8,326 nucleotides of DNA, taken from Myxococcales bacterium (GTDB lineage Bacteria > Myxococcota_A > UBA9042 > PHBI01 > JAAZYN01). The position numbers and the translations under genes are program-made. This document shows, piece after piece, positions 1 to 6,800 of the stretch. The stretch is from contig JAAZYN010000119.1 in the NCBI GenBank assembly GCA_014239625.1, forward strand, positions 1 to 8,326. The letters are read 5' to 3'. The notes below the pieces were generated by a model. That model saw only the letters and a list, made by a program, of their open reading frames with translations. It did no database searches and was not told the origin of the DNA. The first letter of the stretch is position 1. Each line of letters begins with the position of its first letter.

Positions 1-83
1 ACTTCAAGGAGGCCCAACGCAAAAGCTGGGTCGAAAAAGCCATCAACCATTTTGACCGGCGGAGTGACACGTGTAGCGGATGA
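1..83 (+). CDS. C-terminal end of an unidentified protein (5' truncated by window)
   Basis: Frame 3 is open from base 3 to a TGA at 81-83 and gives 26 residues, beginning FKEAQRKSWVEKAINHF and ending DTCSG. The first part reads as a lysine-rich amphipathic helix with one Trp, which looks like real protein. The other two plus frames read as Arg/Pro/Ser-rich or hit an early stop. Third positions are less G/C-biased than in the large gene, and the stretch is short, so the call is tentative. I do not recognise the family. It would end about 815 bases upstream of the large gene and converge on the small minus-strand gene, so an operon with either is unlikely. Confidence 0.35.
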   Translation, partial: FKEAQRKSWVEKAINHFDRRSDTCSG

Positions 84-223
84 TTCAGGCCGATCGCTGT
101 GCGGCTGGGACCACTCGCCAGGCGGCGTTCCACCAGCACCAAGGCACGTTCACGCGGGCCTTCGCCGGCGCAGCTCCGGTCAGCTGGGGGACAAGGGCCG
201 CTGGCCACGCGCCGCACCCGCGG
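84..223. other. Intergenic region between converging gene ends, no gene seen
   Basis: This stretch lies between the TGA of the possible left-edge gene and the stop codon of the small minus-strand gene. Reading frames across it give Arg/Pro/Ser-rich translations typical of out-of-frame GC-rich DNA. A small hairpin, GGCC-GCT-GGCC at 196-206, sits just beyond the minus-strand stop. It has no T-run, so it is at best a weak terminator candidate. An 8-bp palindrome, ACACGTGT (66-73), lies just inside the left-edge reading frame. Confidence 0.4.
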
Positions 224-472
224 TCACCGACCCTTGTCCTCCTGCTGGCTCGGCGACCACTGTGCCTTCGTGGTCGAGTCGGGGTCCGGGCCCGCGCCGT
301 CGAGCTCGTCGTTCAGCTGGGCGATGGCTGGTTCGACCTCGGCCACCTGCGCGGCGAGCTTCTTGCCGCCCTCGCGCTGGAACTCACCGAGTTCGCACAG
401 GAACTCTCGGACCACATGGTTGACCTGCAGCTCCGCCTCGTTGTGGGGGTGCAAGTCGTCGTTCCGCTTCAC
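224..472 (-). CDS. Small acidic helical hypothetical protein (~82 aa)
   Basis: The minus strand reads a GTG start at 470-472 to a TGA at 224-226. I do not recognise the family. Residues about 10-60 (segments such as HNEAELQVNHVVREF and KKLAAQVAEVEPAIAQL) have heptad-like hydrophobic spacing and suggest one or two amphipathic helices. A polar, acidic tail rich in Asp, Ser and Gln follows. No signal peptide or membrane segment is seen. The frame is open back to about 664, with GTG codons at 602-610. Codons 5' of 472 lose the G/C third-position bias (many end in A) and translate to low-complexity Gly/Arg/Ala, so I chose the internal GTG. The Shine-Dalgarno match is weak (AGGG, 13 nt upstream), which lowers confidence. 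It is transcribed divergently from the giant gene and may share its control region. A decayed remnant of a longer gene is the alternative. Confidence 0.45.
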   Translation of the reverse strand: MKRNDDLHPHNEAELQVNHVVREFLCELGEFQREGGKKLAAQVAEVEPAIAQLNDELDGAGPDPDSTTKAQWSPSQQEDKGR

Positions 473-780
473 GAGCGTGGCGGCGCCCTGCGTTCCCCCC
501 CAAGGGGCGCGACGTCTCGCCCCGGCTTCGGCGTCGCCGGCGCTCTGTCCTCCTGTCGGGGCGTGTCTGCCGCGTCCGCCGTGTTGTCCTGCCAACGCTT
601 CCACCACCACGCCATGGTCACTCCACCGTCCAGGACCGTGTCCGCGAGTCGGTGAGCTGAGCTGTCACCCGCATGAATGCTCCATTCGGCGACAACTCAA
701 CGTAGACGCTACAGGTGACGAAACCGGAGGCCGCGTGGGTGGCCTCGCCCTCGAGACGGGTGGACCAGGGAGGTCCGCCG
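473..780. other. Divergent intergenic region
   Basis: This region lies between the proposed start of the small minus-strand gene and the promoter of the giant gene. Apart from the palindrome at 504-523, I see no gene or RNA. Plus frames carry stops at 653-655, 674-676 and 716-718, and the minus frame continuing from the small gene lacks coding bias. A sequence resembling a strong minus-strand ribosome binding site (AGGAGG, around 548-555) has no start codon at usable distance. Confidence 0.4.
504..523. promoter_or_regulatory. 20-bp near-perfect palindrome, possible operator
   Basis: The two arms read GGGGCG-C-GACGTC-T-CGCCCC: a GACGTC core flanked by GGGGCG and CGCCCC, with a single mismatch pair (C/T at 510 and 517). 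It lies 31 bases upstream of the preferred GTG start of the minus-strand gene, a position suited to a dimeric repressor or activator. CCCC-AA-GGGG at 498-507 forms a second, overlapping short hairpin. A chance palindrome in GC-rich DNA cannot be excluded. No second copy was noticed in the window. Confidence 0.3.
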
Positions 781-799
781 TTTTGTCCTGTACTTATCC

Positions 800-828
800 T
801 TGGCTTTAGCGCGCGTACTTGCTATGGT
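800..828 (+). promoter_or_regulatory. Candidate sigma70-type promoter for the giant gene
   Basis: TTGGCT (800-805) and TATGGT (823-828) are separated by 17 bases. Each matches the -35 and -10 consensus at four of six positions. They lie in a local AT-richer patch (781-830) in otherwise GC-rich DNA. Transcription would start near 835, leaving a leader of about 64 nt before the ATG at 899. An in-frame ATG at 824 overlaps the proposed -10, which argues against using that ATG as the start. Confidence 0.4.
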
Positions 829-889
829 ATCGGCGCTACGGGGGTCGTGTCCTGAAGCAGCGCCTGCTCGTTCAGCCCAGGTGTTGCAC

Positions 890-893
890 GAGG
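890..893 (+). promoter_or_regulatory. Ribosome binding site (GAGG) for the giant gene
   Basis: GAGG ends five bases before the ATG at 899, at normal spacing. The frame is open upstream to about 719, with alternative in-frame starts at 824 (ATG) and 881 (GTG). This site, together with the Ser/Thr-rich N-terminus that follows, decides for 899. Confidence 0.5.
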
Positions 894-898
894 CATCT

Positions 899-3800
899 AT
901 GTCGTCCAGCACCGAGCAGGCCACGCCCAGCACCGACACCACGAAGGAATCGACACCGACTTCGACGTCGTCGTCCTCCTCCACGACCGCTGGCTCTTCC
1001 GGCGGCGGTGGCCGGTCGTCCTCGCTCCGCAGCATGTCCTTCGTCCAGGGCGCTGCCAGCCTGAGCCCCTTCGCGGGGGAACTCGCGTACAAGGGCGCCG
1101 GGGGCATGGATGCTGGTTCAGCCGGCGCTCGACAGGTCGCCGAAGCGGGGATCTCCGGCCCCAGCGCTCCCATTCCGGGCGCCGACGTCGACACGATGCA
1201 CGCCACCACCGGGGTGGATGTCAGCCATGGTCGGGTCCACACCGGCCCCGCGGCCCGGCAAGCGTGCGACACCCTGGGTGTCGAGGGCTTCGCCCTGGGA
1301 AACAACGCCGCCTTCGGGGCTGCCTCACCAGCGCGTGACACCGCCTTTCACGAGTACGCCCACATCGCCCAGCAGACGGGGACCGCCTCACCCCAGGCGC
1401 AGGGCAAGGATGGCGGGCCGGAGCTGACGCCGTCGGGGGACCTCGAGCAACAAGCCGATGATGTCGCCGCTGCCGCGCTGTCCGGTGGGCGGGCGGCCAT
1501 CACCACGAGCGGCGCGCCCACCGTGAAGTTCCGTCGCCGCCGAGATGAAGAGCAGGCGGTCCAGACCGCCGACGCCGACACCGAAGCGATCATCGAGGAG
1601 ACCCACCGCGCGGAGATTTCCGAGGTTATCCGCTACCTCAGCGGCCACACCTCCGACTCAGACGTGGACTCGGTGTGCGAGATCTTCTCGAGCTGGCCGC
1701 AGCAGACGATCACCGACGCATGGCACGTCATCGACCGCCACAGCAACTGGCTCGACGACTTCTGCGACAACGTCGGCGAGGACCACTTCCGGAGCTGGCC
1801 GCGAGAGCTGCTGGCCAGCTTCAAGGCCTGGGAGCTCAACGCCCGGTGGCGCAAGGCCATCGACCTGACCTCTACGGGCTTCCTCAATGGCTGCAGCGAA
1901 GAGGAGGCCCACTACGCCTACTTGCTGCTCCAGTCGGGCGGGCAGAGCTGGCTCGACAGGTTCCGCGAGGGTTACCCCGAGCAGTGGGAGGAGCTGCGTG
2001 ACAACCTGCCCCGGAGCGCGCGCGCCGAGCTGCGCCAGGCGCTCGACCAGCAGCGCGAGCGGGAGCGGCAGGAAGAGGAGACCCAGCGTCGTGGCGAGGC
2101 GACGGAGTCGCAGCAGGCTCTGGAGCAGGAGGACGCCGGTGGCGGCACGCTGGAGCAGATTCGCCGGCTCCTCGACGACAGCGGGCTGTTCGAGTCGGTC
2201 GACGAGGACGAGGCGCGTCAGGCCGTCACTCTGCTCGACTCTCTCGGCGGTGGCATCCGCAGCGCGGTCAACCAGCTCGACACCGAAGGCAAGATCGAGA
2301 CGCTCGTCGACGCGCTCAGCTACGAGGACAAGTACCAGGCCCCGATGGTGGCCAAGTTCCTGCGGGTCATTCAGTGCCGTCCCCCGGCCATGGCCCTGCA
2401 CCACATCGAGGAGCTGCTGAGCACCGGGCTGTTCGACTGGAGCGTCAGCGCCGAGGAGGCGCGCGTCGCCTACTACCTCATCAAGTCCCAGCCACTCAGC
2501 ACCCAGCGCCGCTTCCGCGAGCACGACAACGGCGCCTGGCTCGAGCGCATGGAGCGCAACCTCGGCGAAGACGTCGCGATGGCGCGCGGCGGCGAGGAGG
2601 GCGACAGCGTCCTCAACGAGGGCTACGGGACGGCGTCCACCGAGGGAGAGGCCGACACCCAGCGGGACGCGGATGAGGCGCTCCGCAACAGCGACGACGC
2701 CTGGGCCCGGTTCGAGGGCGTGGTGGAGCAGCTGCGCAGCGGCGATCAGGGCCAGTACGAGCAGGCGTACGCCACGCTGTCGCAGGTCGACACCCAGATG
2801 CGCCAGGCGATGGTGCGCCGTCTGGACGGCATGAACCTCGTCGAAGGGCTGATGGACGGTCTCGGCTACCAGTACCTGTGGGCCGACGGGCGGCGTCACA
2901 TTTCCCTCTCCATCCTCCAGGTGCGCGACCCCATGCGCTCGGCCGGGCACATCCAGCACCTGATGAGCCTGGGCCTGTTCGACTGGGCCGTGACCAGCGA
3001 AGAGGCCTACACGGTCTACCAGCTCATCCGCGCGATGCCGTCGCGCTACCAGACGCTCATCCAGCAGGCCAACCCGTCCCTGTGGGACGCCATGATGGGC
3101 GAGCTGAGCGACAGCCAGACCGAGGCCGACGACACCAACGCCTACACCGGCGGGGAAGAGGGCGCCGACCGGGTCAACATCATGGACCAGCTGGCCGATC
3201 CGGCCATCTGGGACGCCACCAGCGAAGAGCAGCAGACCCGGCTGCGCAACGTCCTGATGATGGCCATCGCGGCCGGTCACCGGCGCCTTTGCAACGAGCT
3301 CGCGCGCGTCAACGGCGGGTTCGACAACCACGCCGAGCTGATGGCCGAGCTGAACCTCAGCGAGGTCTACGAGCCCGGCGAGCTCGAGGGCACCAACTAC
3401 TGGCAGGAAGGGGTGTTCCAGTGGACCGCCGAGACGATGACCGCGCTGGTCGAGGGCATCGACGCCCTGGCCCAGATCGACGGCATCAGCCTCGTCGACG
3501 AGCTGGCGTTGCGTGGTCTGGAGCTCGACGAGCTGCACGACGCCATGGGCGGCAGCATCGGCGGCATCCGGTTCGCCGACACCGACGGTGAAAACGACAA
3601 CGTCAACAGCCTCTACCTGCAGATGGACGCCATCGGTGGCGCGCTGCACGTGGCGGCCGAGTCCCTCCAGATCGAGGCCGTCAACTACCAGAGCGCCGGG
3701 ATGACGGTGCGCACCGGCGCCGGCCACCTCAACGGCCTGGTCATCGACGCGACCTTCCCGACCAACGACCACCCCGATCGCGAGACCACGTTCCTGCTGC

Positions 3801-6800
3801 GGCTACCCGATGTCGAGTTCAGCGACATCATGGTCATCATGGCCGACCAGATGTGGGCCATCGCCAGCGCGAAGGTGACCGGCTTTGCCATCCGCATGGC
3901 GGAGCTTCCGGTCCCGGCCGAGAGTATGGCCGGGGACGGGCGTGGAGCTGCCGTGCTGGCGGCGCTGCAACCCCAGGACGCGCTGCTCAACCAGATCATC
4001 GCCGCGGCCGGTGTGGCGGGCGCGACCGAGGACATCATGGGCCAGGCCCTGGGTGGGTACGGCGGCATCGAGATCGAGCTCGCAGACCTGCAGCTCGACG
4101 GCATCACCGGCTCTGGCGGCGCCCAGGTCGACAGCGTCCGGATCCAGGACGTGCAGCTCAACATCGAGCGCCTCCCGAGCCGCGCGGCCAACCAGCAGAT
4201 CGAGCAGATGCGCGGTCGCATCGAGGCCAACACCGCGCGCATCGGCGAGCTGCAGGGCCAAGAGAACCGTAGCGAGGTGGACGAGCACGAGCTCACCCGC
4301 CTGCAGGGCGAGGGCGAGTCGCTGAACGGGAGCATCGCCGAGCTTCAGGGGCAGCTGCCCGAGATGCAGGCGCGCGAAGAGCGCTTCCTGGAGCTGTACG
4401 CGCGCCATCGCCGCAACGAAGACCTGGGCGACGAGTCCGAGGAGTTCATGCGGCTGCGCGACGAGTTCGAGCCGCAGATGACGGCGTCGGTGGGCTCGCT
4501 GCGCATCGAAGGCGCCGGTATGGGCGGGCAGGGCAGCGGCTCGGTCCAGGTCGACGACGTCACCGCGTCGGGGGGCGGCGAGATCCTCAGCCAGCTGATG
4601 ACCGCCGATTACACCGGCGTCGCCACCATGCAGGAGGGCGCCTACATGTCTCGCGGCATGGCTGGGGAGCGGGCCCTCGACAACGTCGAAGACGGCTCCG
4701 GCCCGGGGGCCGCCGAGGCGGGCATCACCATCCGCGCGGGCCGAGTGCAGGCCCAGGACATCTCGGCGATGGGGACCATCCCCGACTACTGCACCATGAA
4801 CACTCGGCGCACCGAGCTGCTCCAGATCTCGGTGAGCGGGCGCATCACCGAGGAGGAGCGCACCGAGCTGGAGACGCTGAACGCCCAGTGGGCGGCGGTG
4901 CTGACCAACGGCCAGACCTTTGGCCAGGTGGTGGCCGAGCTGCTGGAGCTGGAGGCCGGTGGTGCCAACGCGCTGACGCGGGGAGCGACCAACACAGAGG
5001 CGGCCGGGTCGGCCGAGACCCTGACCCGCCGGCACGAGCTGCGGGAGCTGCTCCGGGCTGACGCCACCATCGTGGAGAGCATCGACATCCGCGGGATGGA
5101 GATGACGGTGGCGGGTGAGGCCGACCTGGGGAGCATGTCCGGGGGCGGCACCACCAACCTGTCCATGGGCGAGATGCAGGTGGACGGCATCCAGCATGGT
5201 GCGACGACCATCGAGCAGGTCACCGGCACCGGGCTGAGCGTCCGCGATGGTGGGGCCATCGCGGCGATGGCCCAAGGCGATATGGAGAGGGGCTTTGCGG
5301 GCGGCGCCAGCGCCGAGAGCCTGACGGTCCGCAACGTCAACAACCGCGACACCGGAACCCAGGTGGGCCTGGTCGACCTTCGCGGCGCGAGCGTCGACGT
5401 GGACACCACCGGTGAGGGTTCGGCCAGCATCGGCTTCGACTCCTTGCGGGTCGAGGACGTCACCCAGTCCAACCGGCTGGCGATGGTGCAACAGCAGATC
5501 GCCGAGCTCGAGGGCATGGACAACCGCAACCCGGGGCAAAGCGCCCGGCTCGAGTCGTTGCGCAGGGAAGAGGCCGAGCTCATCGAGTCCGGTCAGAGCG
5601 CCGAGCAGGTGACCCACGTCGACACCATGGAGATGGAAGGCTTCTCCATGGACGCCGCAGGGTTTGGCAACCCGATGGAGGAGGACTGGGACTGGGCCGG
5701 CCGGGACATGACGTTGTCGCTGGGGCTCGAGTCCGCCAGCCTCGGAAACCTGACCTACACCGACGGCACCATGAGTTTTGGCGTGAACAGCGCCTCGCTC
5801 AGCAACTTCAGCGTCGACGTGACGGTCGGCTTCGACCGCACCGAAGACGAAAACGGCGACCCCAGCCTGGAGGTCCGCCCGGGCTCGGTGTTGCGCAGCC
5901 TGAACGTCGGCGCGGTCAACGTCTCCGGGCTGGAGTTCCGCACCCCGGTGGCCAACGAAGCCGGCACCGAGGAGATGGTGCAGATCAACATGCCTTCGGC
6001 GGTCCTCGAGGGCTTCAGGGTGCGCGAGATCCCGCTGGACAACTTCGACCCCATGACGATGACCGGCTCGGTGGAGCTGGACCGGGTTCAGGTCGGGCTG
6101 CAGGCGCGCATCGGCGACTACTTCGAGGCCGGCGGCAACCTGGAGATGAACGACCTGTCCATCGACGCGCTGGCCAATGAGGGCCGCGACGTCAGGTTCC
6201 ACCTCGGGGAGATGAACCTGACCGACCTCGGGTTCCGGGAGACCGGCACCATCCCCGACGGGTCGATGGTCGCCGCCGTTCGTGGCATGGGCGGCCGCAT
6301 CGATCGTATCGGCGGCATCAGCGCGGACGCCACGCTGTCCCGAGAGGATGGCAGCATCACCTTCAGCGCGTCCCTGGGCACCTTCCAGATGCCGTCGCTG
6401 AACTACAGCGGTGGCGGCCACGTGGCCCGGGTCAACGGTGGCCTCACCATGAACAACGCCTCGGTCAACGGCCGAGCGCGGCTGAACATGGACGCGCTGA
6501 CGAGCACCGAGCAGGGCGACGACGCGCCCAGCGTGCTCGAGTCCCTCATCGTCGACCGCTTCCACATCGGCAGCATCAACGCGGCCGGCATCCACTACGA
6601 GAACAGCCAGTACGACGCGGTCGTGGACCTCACCCGGGGCCACCTGACCGACATCACGGTGACCGGCTACAACATGAACACCGGGGCCTTCAACCTCAAC
6701 CTCGGCAGCGCCGGCGTCACCGGTCTGGGCGTGCAGCTCACCCAGGAGCTGGAAGAGGGCGGGGGCCAGCGGATGATTCAGGCCAACGCCTCGGCGTCCC

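Noticed and set aside
179..227. Minus-strand GTG overlapping the stop of the small gene and preceded by AGGAGG
   Set aside because: The frame closes after about 15 codons, so it is too short to support as a gene.
80..655. Plus-strand frame of 191 codons across the left intergenic region
   Set aside because: It is the mirror of the minus-strand gene at 224-472. Its ends are Arg/Ser/Pro-rich, and no ribosome binding site is seen.
824..898. Upstream in-frame starts (ATG at 824, GTG at 881) for the giant gene
   Set aside because: The ATG at 824 overlaps the proposed -10 element, and neither start has as good a ribosome binding site as the ATG at 899. The 824 start cannot be fully excluded.
709..1341. 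Minus-strand frame of 210 codons overlapping the start of the giant gene
   Set aside because: It is antisense to the recognised DUF4157 domain, and its translation is Ala/Pro/Arg/Ser-rich with no motif.
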